Shown here one piece after another: positions 47,931-58,444 of a DNA stretch of 64,000 nt. How positions within the stretch are numbered: position 1 is the stretch's first letter; every line of letters begins with the position of its first letter. Under the pieces are notes generated by a model. That model saw nothing but the letters and a program-made list of their open reading frames with translations. It was not told the DNA's origin and searched no databases. The stretch is taken from the NCBI RefSeq assembly GCF_000377205.1, contig NZ_KB897905.1, positions 1 through 64,000 of the forward strand, in the 5' to 3' direction. Made by a program: the position numbers and the translations under genes. This DNA is from Thioalkalivibrio sp. ALJ3. GTDB lineage: Bacteria > Pseudomonadota > Gammaproteobacteria > Ectothiorhodospirales > Ectothiorhodospiraceae.

Positions 47931-48123
47931 TGCAATGCTCCTTGTGCTTAGAAAATCAAAAACGCACGCGGGGCATTACAAAAGACAAAAGAATCCCGTG
48001 ACCGCTGGTGGCGGTCTTTTACAAAACCCCCATCAGCGAGACAAACAATCTTTTACTTTTCTCACTGCCCCGCAGTGATACGCCAGGTCTAGACCCGGGG
48101 TCGTCGTCATCAGGCGCTGGCAT
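47931..48123 (-). promoter_or_regulatory. mgtE leader RNA with alternative stem-loops
   Basis: On the minus strand the leader holds three local hairpins. One is the near-palindrome GGTCTAGACC inside the leader ORF (48086-48095). The second is TCACTGC/GCAGTGA at 48062-48078, with a 3-base loop. The third is GACCGC/GCGGTC at 48000-48016, followed by a T-rich stretch after 8 bases. In addition GCGGGGCA (48073-48066), overlapping the second hairpin, is perfectly complementary to TGCCCCGC (47975-47968) nearer mgtE. The two pairings exclude each other, as expected for an attenuator or translation switch. Confidence 0.55.
48019..48123 (-). CDS. Putative leader peptide of mgtE (MgtL-like, 34 residues)
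   Basis: An ATG at 48123 follows a perfect AGGAGG with a 5-base spacing and opens a 34-codon ORF. The peptide starts MPAPDDDDPGSRPG and continues with a basic segment (SEKSKRLF). Early runs of Asp mixed with Pro are known to destabilise the translating ribosome when Mg2+ is low; the E. coli MgtL leader of mgtA uses this property to sense magnesium. The ORF ends 88 bases before mgtE on the same strand. Sensing of magnesium during its translation is inference from position and composition. The frame is open further upstream to 48321, but the ideal ribosome site supports this start. Confidence 0.6.
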   Translation of the reverse strand: MPAPDDDDPGSRPGVSLRGSEKSKRLFVSLMGVL

Positions 48124-48534
48124 GGTGGCCTCCTGCTGGGTGTTTATGGGTGTAATCCACTCCGCTGCGCGCACAGCAACGCACGCACCGGCCCGAAATC
48201 CGGGCAGAGGCGGAACATCATCGAATGGCATGGGACCGCGCGCCACGCACACGGGCGGGCGCAGGACGGGCAGGGCTAGGGAGTCGCCCGCAAGGGGCGC
48301 AAGGGGGAAGCGATCTGTCACCCCCCGGAGTCACACATATCGCTGACACCGGGGGACACCACCGAACTACCGGGTGGCGGGACCCCGCTGGCAACGATAT
48401 GCACGCTCGTACCGGCCACCGGCCCGACGATCATGCATCCATCGACAACAGTCCATTGACAGACCTCTGCTACTCAAGATGGGCGCGATTGTAGTGACGC
48501 ACGTTCACTTTCGCAACCCCACACATAAACATTT
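48124..48534. other. Intergenic region upstream of the mgtE leader
   Basis: These 411 bases lie between the end of the chemoreceptor gene and the mgtE leader ORF. They should contain the mgtE promoter, which is leftward; TTGCTG near 48178 followed by a TTACAC-like element is a weak candidate. No convincing protein-coding frame is present. No clear terminator for the chemoreceptor gene was recognised. Confidence 0.45.
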
Positions 48535-50106
48535 TTACCCGGCCTTTTGTTCAAAACGCTGGATCAGCGCTTTTAGTTCGGCGGCCTCGGCCTGCATCCG
48601 CGCACTGGCGTCGCGCGCGTGCACCGAGACCGATCCGGTTTCACTGGCCACATCGCGTATGGAGGTCACGTTGCGGTTGATCTCCTCGGAGACCGCGCTT
48701 TGTTCCTCCACCGCCGTGGCGATCTGAGTGTTCATCTCGGTGATCTGGGCAACGGCCTGGCGGATGGTGGTCAGCGAATCACCGGCCGCCCGGGCCTTTT
48801 CCACCCCGTCGGCTGCCTGTTCCTGACTGGCGCGCATGGCAGACATCGCCCCGCGCGCGCCATCCTGCAGGCTCTCGATCATATTGCGGATGGTTACCGT
48901 GGACTCGTCGGTGCGCTGCGACAGGGAGCGCACCTCGTCGGCCACCACCGCGAAGCCACGCCCGTGCTCGCCCGCACGGGCGGCCTCGATCGCGGCATTC
49001 AGCGCCAACAGGTTGGTCTGTTCAGCAATCTCGCGGATCACGCTCAGGATCTTGTCGATCTCCTCGGTACTCGCCTCCAGCTTGCCCAACTTTTCCGCGG
49101 TGGATTCGACCTCGGCCGCCATGCGGTTGATCACGGCGACTGTGTCGTTCACGACCTCCTGACCGGCTCCGGTTTCTCTCTCGGCGTGGTTGGCCGCCTC
49201 GGCTGCACGGGCGGAGTTGCCCGCCATCTCCTGGATGGTCGAGCTCATCTCGTTCATCGCGGTGGCGACCTGGTCGATCTCGTTCTGCTGGCGCTCCACG
49301 CCCGAGGCTGTCTGCTCGACGCTGCTGGCCATCGCCTGCGCGTCACCGGCCACGGCATCGGCCTTGTCCTCGATGCGGCCCAGGACCGTGCGCAGCTTCG
49401 CCTCGTTGAAGTACTGGATCAGCTCCAGCGACGCACTGTCGTCACGACGTCCGGTGTAGATCGCCTCCATCACGGGATTGTCGAACTGCTCGCGCGCACG
49501 GCGCACAGCCTGACGCACGCCCGCGGTCAGCGCCCAGGTCACGCCCCCACCGGCGACGAAAACCAGGGCCACAATGGCAATCTGAGAAGTCACATCCGGC
49601 ACCAGAAGCAGTGTGGCCAACACCAGGGCAAGCCCCGCGAGCCATGTGCCGGCAAGGCGACAGGTGAGCCCGTGGTACCAGCGCCGCGTATAGCTCCGTC
49701 CACGGTTGAGCCCCGCGTATACCGCCTCCGCGCGCCCTACATGCTCGCGATCCGGGATCGCCCGCACGGATTCGTATCCAGTCTTGCGCCCGCCCTCGTA
49801 GGACGGCGTCACAAAGGCATCGACCCAGTAGTGATCGCCGTTCTTGCGCCGATTCTTGACGATCCCCATCCAGGGGCGATCGGCCTTCAGGGTCTCCCAC
49901 AGATTGGCATAGGCCGCCTCCGGCATGTCCGGATGGCGCACGATGTTGTGCGCAGCATGCTCCAGCTCCTCGCAATCGAAGCCGCTGACCGTCACGAAGT
50001 CATCGTTGGCGTAACGGATGCGGCCCTTCTCGTCGGTGGCCGAGATCAGGTCGCCATGGGAGTCCAGGGGATACTCGGTCTGGGTGACAGGAAGGTTCTG
50101 ACGCAT
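48535..50106 (-). CDS. Aer-like PAS-domain methyl-accepting chemotaxis protein
   Basis: This 523-residue protein has an N-terminal PAS domain (about residues 15-115) with the Aer-like segments [11 protein letters not shown] and [17 protein letters not shown]. Two close transmembrane helices (about 155-195) follow, then a cytoplasmic signalling domain with the conserved tip [18 protein letters not shown]. It should report redox or energy state to CheA/CheW. The long N-terminal open frame beyond the ATG at 50106 is not needed, since the PAS region begins right after it. A sigma-28-like promoter lies upstream. Confidence 0.92.
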   Translation of the reverse strand: MRQNLPVTQTEYPLDSHGDLISATDEKGRIRYANDDFVTVSGFDCEELEHAAHNIVRHPDMPEAAYANLWETLKADRPWMGIVKNRRKNGDHYWVDAFVTPSYEGGRKTGYESVRAIPDREHVGRAEAVYAGLNRGRSYTRRWYHGLTCRLAGTWLAGLALVLATLLLVPDVTSQIAIVALVFVAGGGVTWALTAGVRQAVRRAREQFDNPVMEAIYTGRRDDSASLELIQYFNEAKLRTVLGRIEDKADAVAGDAQAMASSVEQTASGVERQQNEIDQVATAMNEMSSTIQEMAGNSARAAEAANHAERETGAGQEVVNDTVAVINRMAAEVESTAEKLGKLEASTEEIDKILSVIREIAEQTNLLALNAAIEAARAGEHGRGFAVVADEVRSLSQRTDESTVTIRNMIESLQDGARGAMSAMRASQEQAADGVEKARAAGDSLTTIRQAVAQITEMNTQIATAVEEQSAVSEEINRNVTSIRDVASETGSVSVHARDASARMQAEAAELKALIQRFEQKAG

Positions 50107-50199
50107 AACGGACGATGTCCTTTTGTTCCGGTTCCGGGATGATTCTGGCGCAATAGGCCACCACGCCACGCTGCGCACGGTACATATGCGCCAACCGAT

Positions 50200-50226
50200 A
50201 TAACGGCCGCGACCAACGAGTCTTGA
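50200..50226 (-). promoter_or_regulatory. Sigma-28 (FliA)-like promoter of the Aer-like gene
   Basis: On the minus strand TCAAGACT (50226-50219) is followed after exactly 11 bases by GCCGTTAT (50207-50200). This is close to the flagellar consensus TAAAGTTT-N11-GCCGATAA, with the GCCG core intact. It sits about 90 bases before the chemoreceptor ATG, between that gene and the HDOD gene. Chemoreceptor genes are often transcribed by sigma-28. Confidence 0.5.
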
Positions 50227-50261
50227 GGCGGCTCGGGGCGCCGCCATATGCGGGACAATGG

Positions 50262-51635
50262 CTACTCAACGCTCGACGCAACCCGTACCACCCGAGAGAA
50301 GCCGCTGAATGCGCGGTCGTCGAGCGCATGCTGACGACTGCGACGGTCGGCGTACACGATACCGATCACCTGCCCCCGGTAACGCACCGGCGCAAAAAAG
50401 GCATCGACTCCACCGGTAAGCGCCTGGATGGCCTCCGGAAGCTCCACGCCCGGGTAATGGCGCCCCCACCATGTCGGCGCATCATCCTCCAGCACCGCTT
50501 CCAGCGGGCCCAGGGCGGAGCGCTGGATCACGAAGTGGCTGAACTCTGGCTCATGCAAAGTGCCCACCAGGTGCTCGGCCCGCAACGATTCACCATCACG
50601 TGAGAGGCCCGCGAACACAACGCGATTCAAGCCGAGACCAAACTGCATCACGCGCAGCATACGCCGCAGCCTCGACACGCGGTTCGCTTCGTGCTGCAGT
50701 CGGTTCAGGCCCCCCTCCAGCACGTCGGCACGCGGACAAAGTGCCAGGGGTGTACGGTGGCGTGGTTTCAGCCAGACCGATCCAGGTGTTTCGGGATCCA
50801 GAGGTTCGAGGCGGTACACGGCGATCTCTTCATTGAACCGCTCGATGATCTCGGACAGCCGGTCCGCGGCCACCTTTTCGTTGACCCCGGTCAAGCCGGC
50901 CAGCAGGCGCAGGTCACGATCACCACGCACCGTGTCCATGCCGCGCATGATCTGCCAGGCCAGGGCACTGGCCACCATGACCTCGAAGGCGCGTGGATGG
51001 ACGGCATTGACCGCGCGCTGCGTGCCCACCACCAACTCGGGCAGCGCCATCGCCTCGGTCATCGCGCGCGACAAGTCGTCGGTCGCATAGCCCAGCGCGG
51101 CATAGCTGGCTTCGTCCGGGAGGGCATTGAGTTCGAGCATGGCCAGCAACCGTCCCATGCGCGGCTCTCCCTCGATCAGCAATCCCAACAGGCCCAGCTG
51201 GTTCATCAAGGCGGCCAGTCCCACTTCCGCGGGCTCGGCATCGCGGCGGCGGTACGCCACATCGGCCGCGATCATCGCAGCCAGCCGCGACTGGCCCGCC
51301 ACCTGCCGATACCGTTGTGGTTCGCGCACGGCCTCGACCACCCGGGGGGCTATGCGGATCTCGTCACAGACGTTCTGCAGGCCCAGCATCGCGATGGCAT
51401 CCGGAACCGAATGAACCTCCTGGCGCAGCCCGCGACGCGACCGATTGGCGCGCAGGACCAGGCGCAGGGCCAGCCCGGGGTCCCGCTCGGCCCACTGGCC
51501 GAGTTCCCGCAACGAACGCTGCACCAGGTCGTCGGGGTTGGAGAACGCAGCGTCACTGGCTTCCAGGATCGGCCAGTCGAGTGCGGCCAGCCGGCGTGCC
51601 TGACCGCTGTAGGGCGTGCCCTCATCCTGGGACAT
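50262..51635 (-). CDS. HDOD-domain protein with C-terminal GAF-like domain
   Basis: This 457-residue protein has an HDOD output domain in its N-terminal half (about residues 20-230). It has the [10 protein letters not shown] helix and lacks the catalytic HD metal residues. A C-terminal domain of about 140 residues ends with [21 protein letters not shown], which is GAF-like. HDOD proteins act in signalling without known enzyme activity, often with c-di-GMP or chemotaxis systems. It lies between an Aer-like receptor and divergently transcribed motAB, which suggests a motility link. Confidence 0.85.
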   Translation of the reverse strand: MSQDEGTPYSGQARRLAALDWPILEASDAAFSNPDDLVQRSLRELGQWAERDPGLALRLVLRANRSRRGLRQEVHSVPDAIAMLGLQNVCDEIRIAPRVVEAVREPQRYRQVAGQSRLAAMIAADVAYRRRDAEPAEVGLAALMNQLGLLGLLIEGEPRMGRLLAMLELNALPDEASYAALGYATDDLSRAMTEAMALPELVVGTQRAVNAVHPRAFEVMVASALAWQIMRGMDTVRGDRDLRLLAGLTGVNEKVAADRLSEIIERFNEEIAVYRLEPLDPETPGSVWLKPRHRTPLALCPRADVLEGGLNRLQHEANRVSRLRRMLRVMQFGLGLNRVVFAGLSRDGESLRAEHLVGTLHEPEFSHFVIQRSALGPLEAVLEDDAPTWWGRHYPGVELPEAIQALTGGVDAFFAPVRYRGQVIGIVYADRRSRQHALDDRAFSGFSRVVRVASSVE

Positions 51636-51744
51636 GCTGTACCTCGCGCAGGGGAGTCGTTATCGTTATGGGCGTCACTATATCAATTGCGAAAGCGTGG
51701 CCGACGTCACTTTCGCCCTATCGACAAAATCGGGGTTCCCGTAC

Positions 51745-52596
51745 GTGAAGTATTTTCTTGGCATCGTCGTCGTATTCTCGTCGGTCTTCGGTGGATACTA
51801 TTTTCATGGCGGCGACCTTTGGGTCATGTGGCAGCCATACGAATACTGGATCATCGGGGGTGCGGCGCTGGGTGCATTCCTGATTGCCAACCCGCCCCGC
51901 GTCGTCATCACCGTCTTCAAGTCCATCCCCAGCCTGCTCAAGGGGAGCAAGTACAAGGCGGACGACTACCTCGACCTGCTCGCACTGATGTACAAGCTGT
52001 TCACCAAGGCCCGCAAGGAAGGGCTGATGGGGGTGGAGAACGACATTGAGGAGCCGGAAAACAGCGAGCTCTTCCAGGCCCATCCGCGGGTGATGGCCGA
52101 CCACCACGCCATGGAGTTCATCACGGACTACATGCGCCTGATCATCTCCGGCAGCATGAACCCGCATGAGCTCGATGCCCTGATGGACCTGGATCTGGAA
52201 ACCCACCACGAGGAATCCCACAAGCCAGCCCACGCCGTGCACCGCGTCGCGGATGCCCTGCCCGGCTTCGGGATCGTTGCCGCGGTGCTGGGGATCGTGA
52301 TGACCATGGGCAAGCTCGACGGCTCCATCGAGGAGATCGGCTCGAGCGTGGCGGCCGCCCTGGTCGGCTCATTCCTCGGAATCCTGCTGGCCTACGGCTT
52401 TGCCGGCCCGACTTCGACGGCCCTCGAAGCCCGCGCACAGGAAGAAGCCAAGTTCCTGCAGTGCATCAAGGCCTGCATCCTGGCCAACGTCCAGGGCTAC
52501 AGCCCGCAGGTTGCGGTCGAGTTCGGTCGCAAGACCATGGAAGGCGCCATGCGTCCGAGCTTTACCGAGCTCGAGGAGCACGTGAAGGGGGCCTGA
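51745..52596 (+). CDS. motA: Flagellar motor stator protein MotA
   Basis: This 283-residue protein has four transmembrane helices with a large cytoplasmic loop between helices 2 and 3. The conserved VADALPGFGIVAAVLGIV segment contains the proline important for torque coupling. With MotB it forms the ion-driven stator that turns the flagellum. A GTG at 51745 is taken as start because the preceding frame overlaps the HDOD gene start and lacks MotA similarity. motB follows after 19 bases. Confidence 0.93.
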   Translation: MKYFLGIVVVFSSVFGGYYFHGGDLWVMWQPYEYWIIGGAALGAFLIANPPRVVITVFKSIPSLLKGSKYKADDYLDLLALMYKLFTKARKEGLMGVENDIEEPENSELFQAHPRVMADHHAMEFITDYMRLIISGSMNPHELDALMDLDLETHHEESHKPAHAVHRVADALPGFGIVAAVLGIVMTMGKLDGSIEEIGSSVAAALVGSFLGILLAYGFAGPTSTALEARAQEEAKFLQCIKACILANVQGYSPQVAVEFGRKTMEGAMRPSFTELEEHVKGA

Positions 52597-52615
52597 CCGC
52601 CTCCGGATCACCCCA

Positions 52616-53599
52616 ATGGGCGTCGAGGACAAGACCCAGCCGATCATCGTCAAGAAGAAGGTGGTTCAGGCCGGCCACCATGGTGGCGCGTGGAAGATCG
52701 CGTTCGCCGACTTCACGCTCGCAATGATGGGCTTTTTCCTGGTGTTGTGGCTGCTCGTGGCCCTGGACGCCGAACAGCGCGCCGGCATCTCGGAATACTT
52801 CCAGAATCCTTCCGCGTTCAGGGGCGAGGCGCACTCGCCCGGTCAGGCCCCCGGAGACGGGACGGGCGTGGATCCGTCGCTGATCGACTTCGAGGGCATG
52901 CCCGAACTAATCCAGGACCCCGAGGCCATGGATGCACCGGCCGGGCTGGATGGAGAAACCCTGGACGAGCTGGCCGAGGCACGCGACCGGGAGGCCCTGG
53001 AAGCCCTGCAGGAGGCGCTGGAGGAGGCGCTGGAGCAGAGCCAGGCCCTGGAGCCCTACAAGGATCAACTGCTGCTCGATATCACCCCGGAGGGGCTGCG
53101 CATCCAGATCATCGATCGCGAAAATCGACCGATGTTCGACACGGCCAGCTCCACCCCCTTGGAGCACGCCGACGCGATCCTGCGCGAGCTGGCCAGCCTG
53201 ATCAACAAGGTTCCCAACCGCATCTCGATCACCGGTCATACCGATGCCCGTCCGTTGCTCAGGGCAGACTATTCCAACTGGGAACTCTCGGCCGATCGCG
53301 CGAACGCGGCTCGACGCGCGCTGATCGCGGGCGGCGCAGAGCCTGATCAGGTGGCACGGGTCGTGGGCCTGGCCGACAGCGTCCCGTTCAACCGCGACGA
53401 TCCGGAGGCGGCCATCAACCGGCGCATCTCGATCATCGTGCTCAACCAGGAGGCCGAGGAAGCCATGCGCCAGAGCCTCGAGAGTGAGGCCTATGCGCCT
53501 GAGGCCGATGCCTTCCCGAACGGCGAGAGCGACGACGAGCCCGACACAACGATCGACCCCCTGCCCCTGCCGCTGGATACCGATTCGGACGCTAGCTAA
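52616..53599 (+). CDS. motB: Flagellar motor stator protein MotB
   Basis: This 327-residue protein has a single transmembrane helix (about residues 30-50) with the ion-binding Asp at position 32, as in E. coli MotB, within AFADFTLAMM. The C-terminal OmpA-like peptidoglycan-binding domain includes ITGHTDARP and NWELSADRANAARR. An unusually Glu/Ala-rich linker (about residues 100-150) and an acidic 40-residue tail flank it. Whether protons or sodium drive the motor cannot be decided here; the helix has a Thr right after the Asp-Phe pair. Confidence 0.93.
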   Translation: MGVEDKTQPIIVKKKVVQAGHHGGAWKIAFADFTLAMMGFFLVLWLLVALDAEQRAGISEYFQNPSAFRGEAHSPGQAPGDGTGVDPSLIDFEGMPELIQDPEAMDAPAGLDGETLDELAEARDREALEALQEALEEALEQSQALEPYKDQLLLDITPEGLRIQIIDRENRPMFDTASSTPLEHADAILRELASLINKVPNRISITGHTDARPLLRADYSNWELSADRANAARRALIAGGAEPDQVARVVGLADSVPFNRDDPEAAINRRISIIVLNQEAEEAMRQSLESEAYAPEADAFPNGESDDEPDTTIDPLPLPLDTDSDAS

Positions 53600-53730
53600 A
53601 CACCCGAGGATCTGCCGCAGATGGCACGATGCCTCCGTCCGATCCCTCAGTCTGGACGCCAATCCCACCGCTTCTTACATGCGCCGGGGAGCCTCCGCGC
53701 TCGGATGGATTTCGACAACATACAGGCAAA

Positions 53731-53758
53731 GAAAAAGGCGCCCGAAGGCGCCTTTTTC
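53731..53758. terminator. Bidirectional rho-independent terminator (motB/tRNA-Asp)
   Basis: A perfect 12-bp inverted repeat, GAAAAAGGCGCC at 53731-53742 with GGCGCCTTTTTC at 53747-53758, has a CGAA loop and T/A runs on both outer flanks. It can end the motAB transcript from the left and the tRNA transcript from the right. Confidence 0.93.
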
Positions 53759-53763
53759 AAGTA

Positions 53764-53840
53764 TGGCGGAGCGGACGGGACTCGAACCCGCGACCCCCGG
53801 CGTGACAGGCCGGTATTCTAACCAACTGAACTACCGCTCC
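53764..53840 (-). tRNA. tRNA-Asp (GTC)
   Basis: The minus-strand cloverleaf is 77 bases, with acceptor GGAGCGG/CCGCTCC and encoded CCA. The anticodon loop CTGTCAC gives GTC. It lies downstream of tRNA-Val in the hupB-tRNA-Val-tRNA-Asp arrangement common in gammaproteobacteria. Confidence 0.97.
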
Positions 53841-53870
53841 AGATTTCGGCATGCCGCCAGATCAGCTGCA

Positions 53871-53946
53871 TGGTGGGTGCTGACGGGTTCGAACCGCCGA
53901 CATTCGCCTTGTAAGGGCGACGCTCTACCAACTGAGCTAAGCACCC
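53871..53946 (-). tRNA. tRNA-Val (TAC)
   Basis: The minus-strand cloverleaf is 76 bases, with acceptor GGGTGCT/AGCACCC and encoded CCA. The anticodon loop CTTACAA gives TAC. It begins 11 bases after the hupB stop and may be processed from the hupB transcript. Confidence 0.97.
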
Positions 53947-53957
53947 GATAAAGCGCG

Positions 53958-54230
53958 CTAGTTTACGCGATCCTTGAGCGCTTTACCAGCCTTGAACGAA
54001 GGCGTTTTGGAGGCGGCAATCTGGATGGACTGGCCGGTACGCGGGTTGCGACCGGTGCGGGCTTCGCGTTCGCGGACGAGGAAGGTGCCAAAGCCAACCA
54101 GGGAGACCTGGTCGCCCTTGGCCAGTGTATCGCCCACCACGGTCACCATGGCGTCCAGCATGCGGCCGGCCTGGGCCTTCGGGACATCGGCTTCTGCGGC
54201 GATCGCGTCGATCAGTTCGGATTTATTCAT
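53958..54230 (-). CDS. hupB: DNA-binding protein HU
   Basis: This 90-residue protein is a full-length HU. The helical start [19 protein letters not shown] is followed by the DNA-contacting beta arm with [21 protein letters not shown]. It compacts DNA as a dimer. Its place right after lon is conserved in gammaproteobacteria. The 250-base gap to lon should hold its promoter. Confidence 0.97.
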   Translation of the reverse strand: MNKSELIDAIAAEADVPKAQAGRMLDAMVTVVGDTLAKGDQVSLVGFGTFLVREREARTGRNPRTGQSIQIAASKTPSFKAGKALKDRVN

Positions 54231-54432
54231 GAAGCGCTTCCTTATCTCAGTGGTGACTCAGGCTTGCGGCCCGATGAAGGCCAAGCTTACACCAGCGCGG
54301 GGAGGGTTCTCCATCCTGTCGCGGGCTTGCCCAGCCGGGAATCAAATAATGCGATTGGGGTTATAGCAAGGGCCTCGAAAAAGTGTCAAACGAGCGTTAC
54401 ACAGCCGTTAGCGGAACACCGTGCGCCAGGAC

Positions 54433-54462
54433 GCAAAAAACCGCGACCCTCGGGCCGCGGTT
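54433..54462 (-). terminator. Rho-independent terminator of lon
   Basis: On the minus strand AACCGCG (54462-54456) pairs with CGCGGTT (54445-54439) across a 10-base loop and is followed by a run of T (54440-54435 region). It begins 19 bases after the lon stop. Confidence 0.92.
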
Positions 54463-54481
54463 ATGATTGCAAATCCGCTAC

Positions 54482-56947
54482 TTAGTGATGTCGAACACGG
54501 CGCCGACCTGATTCCTTGGACGGCTTCACGGCTTCCTCGACCTTGGTCGGCGCATCGCCACTTTTGCCCTCGGGCAAGTGGGTGAGAGCAACCTCGAGCA
54601 CTTCGTCGATCCACCGCACCGGACGGATATCGAGCTTGTTCTTGATGTTCTTCGGAATGTCCACCAGGTCCTTTTCGTTCTCCTCGGGGATCAGAACCGT
54701 GCGGATGCCTCCACGATGGGCCGCCAGCAGCTTCTCTTTGAGGCCCCCAATCGGCAACACCTGGCCGCGCAGGGTAATCTCGCCGGTCATCGCCACATCT
54801 GCTCGTACCGGGATACCGGTCAGCGCCGAGACAATGGCCGTGCACATCGCGATACCGGCCGATGGGCCGTCCTTGGGAGTGGCACCCTCGGGCACATGGA
54901 TATGCAGATCCTTGTTCTCGTGGAAATTCTCCTCGAGCCCCAGGGATTCGGCACGCGAGCGGACGACGGTCAGCGCGGCATGGATCGACTCCTGCATCAC
55001 ATCGCCGAGCTTGCCGGTCTGCTGCGTCTTGCCCTTGCCGGGCACCACCGTTGATTCGATCGTCAGCAGTTCGCCGCCGACCTCGGTCCACGCCAGGCCG
55101 GTCACCTGGCCGATCTGGTCGTTTTCCTCGGCCAGACCAAAGCGGAATCGCCGCACACCCAGGTATTTTTCCAGCGTCTTGGGCGTGACGGCCGTGGTGC
55201 GGGATGCGTCCTTGCCCTTCGCCAGCAGGCGCTGCTTGACCACCTTGCGGCAGATCTTGGCGATCTCGCGCTCCAGGGCGCGCACGCCCGCCTCGCGAGT
55301 GTAGTAGCGAACGATGTCGCGCACCGCGGCGTCGGAGATATTGATCTCGTCGGCCTTCAGGCCGTTGGTCTTGATCTGCTTCGGCACCAGATAGGTGTGC
55401 GCGATGTTCACCTTCTCGTCCTCGGTGTAGCCGGACAGGCGGATGACCTCCATGCGGTCCAGCAGCGGCCCCGGGATATTCATGGAATTGGCCGTGGCCA
55501 CGAACATCACGTCAGACAGGTCGTAGTCGACTTCCAGATAGTGGTCGCTGAAGGTGTGGTTCTGCTCCGGGTCCAGGACCTCGAGCATCGCCGAGGCCGG
55601 ATCGCCGCGGAAATCCATCGCCATCTTGTCGATTTCGTCGAGCAGGAACAGCGGGTTGCGCACCCCGACCTTGGACAGGTTCTGGACAATTTTGCCCGGG
55701 AGCGAGCCGATGTAGGTCCGTCGGTGGCCGCGGATCTCCGCCTCGTCACGCACGCCGCCCAGCGCCATGCGCGAGAACTTGCGGTTGGTCGCCCGCGCGA
55801 TGGACTCTCCCAGTGAGGTCTTCCCAACCCCCGGAGGACCGACCAGGCACAGGATCGGGCCCTTGAGCTTGCGTACACGGGTCTGCACGGCGAGATACTC
55901 AAGGATGCGTTCCTTGACCTCTTCCAGGCCGTAGTGGTCCTCGTTGAGGATCTTCTCGGCACGCGAAAGGTCCTTACTGACCCGGGTCTTCTTCTTCCAC
56001 GGGACATTGACCAGCCAGTCGATGTAGCTACGCACGACGGTGGCCTCGGCCGACATCGGCGACATCATCTTCAGCTTGTTCAGCTCGGCGGTGGCCTTCT
56101 TCTTGGCCTCCGCCGGCATGCCGGCCTGCTCGATCTTTTCGGCCAGGTCTTCCTGCTCGTTCGGGGCATCCTCGAGATCACCCAGCTCCTTCTGAATGGC
56201 CTTCATCTGCTCATTCAGGTAGTACTCGCGCTGGGACTTCTCCATCTGCTGCTTCACGCGGCCGCGGATCTTCTTCTCGATCTGCAGCACGTCCATCTCG
56301 CCCTCGATCTTGGCGACCAAGTGCTCCAGGCGCGCGCGCACATTGGCGATCTCGAGGACCTGCTGCTTCTCCTCGAGCTTCAGCGACATGTGCGCGGCAA
56401 TCGTGTCGGCCAGACGCGAGGTATCGTCGATCCCGGCCAGCGAGGTCAGGATCTCCGGCGGGACCTTCTTGTTCAGCTTGATGTATTGCTCGAACTGATT
56501 GAGTGCGGAGCGACCGAGGACTTCCAGTTCCTTCTCCTCGGTGTCGTATTCCTCCTCGATCATGCGGATATCGGCGGTGAAGTAGTCTTCTTCCTTCTCG
56601 GAATCACCGGTGGTGGAGACGTCCATCACGCGCGCACGCTGGGCGCCCTCGACCAGCACCTTGATGGTACCGTCGGGCAGGCGCAGCAGCTGCAGGATAT
56701 TGCCGAGAGTGCCGATCTCGTGCAGGTCATCAGCCTCCGGCTCGTCCACCTCCGCGCTCTTCTGCGCGACCAGGAGGACCTGTTTGTTCTGCGCCATCGC
56801 GGAATCCAGCGCGCGGATCGACTTCTCGCGACCCACGAACAGCGGGATGACCATGTGCGGGTATACCACGACATCGCGCAGCGGCAGCACCGCGACACGC
56901 TTGACGGGGGAGTCCACCTCGTTCTGGGAGGAGTGTTGGTCGGTCAT
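54482..56947 (-). CDS. lon: ATP-dependent protease La
   Basis: This 821-residue protein is a standard Lon. The N-terminal substrate domain has [20 protein letters not shown], the AAA+ domain has Walker [10 protein letters not shown], and the C-terminal protease domain has the catalytic Ser in KDGPSAG (Ser696) with a downstream Lys. It degrades damaged and regulatory proteins in the cytosol. The C-terminus is extended by a short basic tail. A sigma-32 promoter directly precedes the gene. Confidence 0.98.
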   Translation of the reverse strand: MTDQHSSQNEVDSPVKRVAVLPLRDVVVYPHMVIPLFVGREKSIRALDSAMAQNKQVLLVAQKSAEVDEPEADDLHEIGTLGNILQLLRLPDGTIKVLVEGAQRARVMDVSTTGDSEKEEDYFTADIRMIEEEYDTEEKELEVLGRSALNQFEQYIKLNKKVPPEILTSLAGIDDTSRLADTIAAHMSLKLEEKQQVLEIANVRARLEHLVAKIEGEMDVLQIEKKIRGRVKQQMEKSQREYYLNEQMKAIQKELGDLEDAPNEQEDLAEKIEQAGMPAEAKKKATAELNKLKMMSPMSAEATVVRSYIDWLVNVPWKKKTRVSKDLSRAEKILNEDHYGLEEVKERILEYLAVQTRVRKLKGPILCLVGPPGVGKTSLGESIARATNRKFSRMALGGVRDEAEIRGHRRTYIGSLPGKIVQNLSKVGVRNPLFLLDEIDKMAMDFRGDPASAMLEVLDPEQNHTFSDHYLEVDYDLSDVMFVATANSMNIPGPLLDRMEVIRLSGYTEDEKVNIAHTYLVPKQIKTNGLKADEINISDAAVRDIVRYYTREAGVRALEREIAKICRKVVKQRLLAKGKDASRTTAVTPKTLEKYLGVRRFRFGLAEENDQIGQVTGLAWTEVGGELLTIESTVVPGKGKTQQTGKLGDVMQESIHAALTVVRSRAESLGLEENFHENKDLHIHVPEGATPKDGPSAGIAMCTAIVSALTGIPVRADVAMTGEITLRGQVLPIGGLKEKLLAAHRGGIRTVLIPEENEKDLVDIPKNIKNKLDIRPVRWIDEVLEVALTHLPEGKSGDAPTKVEEAVKPSKESGRRRVRHH

Positions 56948-56980
56948 GTGGCCCCCTCAGGGCTAAGCGAATGTACGGGA

Positions 56981-57010
56981 TAAATGGGGTCGCCCTGACC
57001 GTTTTTCAAG
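56981..57010 (-). promoter_or_regulatory. Sigma-32 heat-shock promoter of lon
   Basis: On the minus strand CTTGAAA (57010-57004) is followed after 14 bases by CCCCATTTA (56989-56981). Both elements match the sigma-32 consensus (CTTGAA and CCCCATtTa), and the spacing is within range. The -10 element ends 33 bases before the lon ATG. Confidence 0.9.
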
Positions 57011-57049
57011 CCGGGGCCATGCCAGCCCCCAGGACCCGACCGCGGAACC

Positions 57050-58327
<1,278 letters not shown>

Positions 58328-58370
58328 CCGTATGCCTCGGTTGCGCTGTCAGGGTTTCTCAAAACATGCC

Positions 58371-58395
58371 CCGTTTGCAGGCGCGTTGCAAACGG
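58371..58395. repeat. 9-bp perfect inverted repeat in the clpP-clpX gap
   Basis: CCGTTTGCA at 58371-58379 is perfectly complementary to TGCAAACGG at 58387-58395 with a 7-base spacer. In the transcript it forms a stable hairpin between clpP and clpX, 44 bases before clpX. It could be a partial terminator, an RNA-processing stem or a dimeric repressor site. Confidence 0.7.
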
Positions 58396-58444
58396 ACCGG
58401 GCGCGAGTCCGGTATATCCGGCTCGCGATCCGGACATGGCGCGA

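Noticed and set aside
51636-51744. Possible sigma-28 promoter before motA (TCAATTGC and GCCGACGT)
   Set aside because: The spacer is 9 bases instead of 11 and the -35 element is poor, so it is not listed.
53621-53951. Plus-strand frames encoding GTRTRDP- and TGSNRRH-like peptides
   Set aside because: These are well-known artefacts of reading antisense through tRNA genes; here they cover tRNA-Asp and tRNA-Val.
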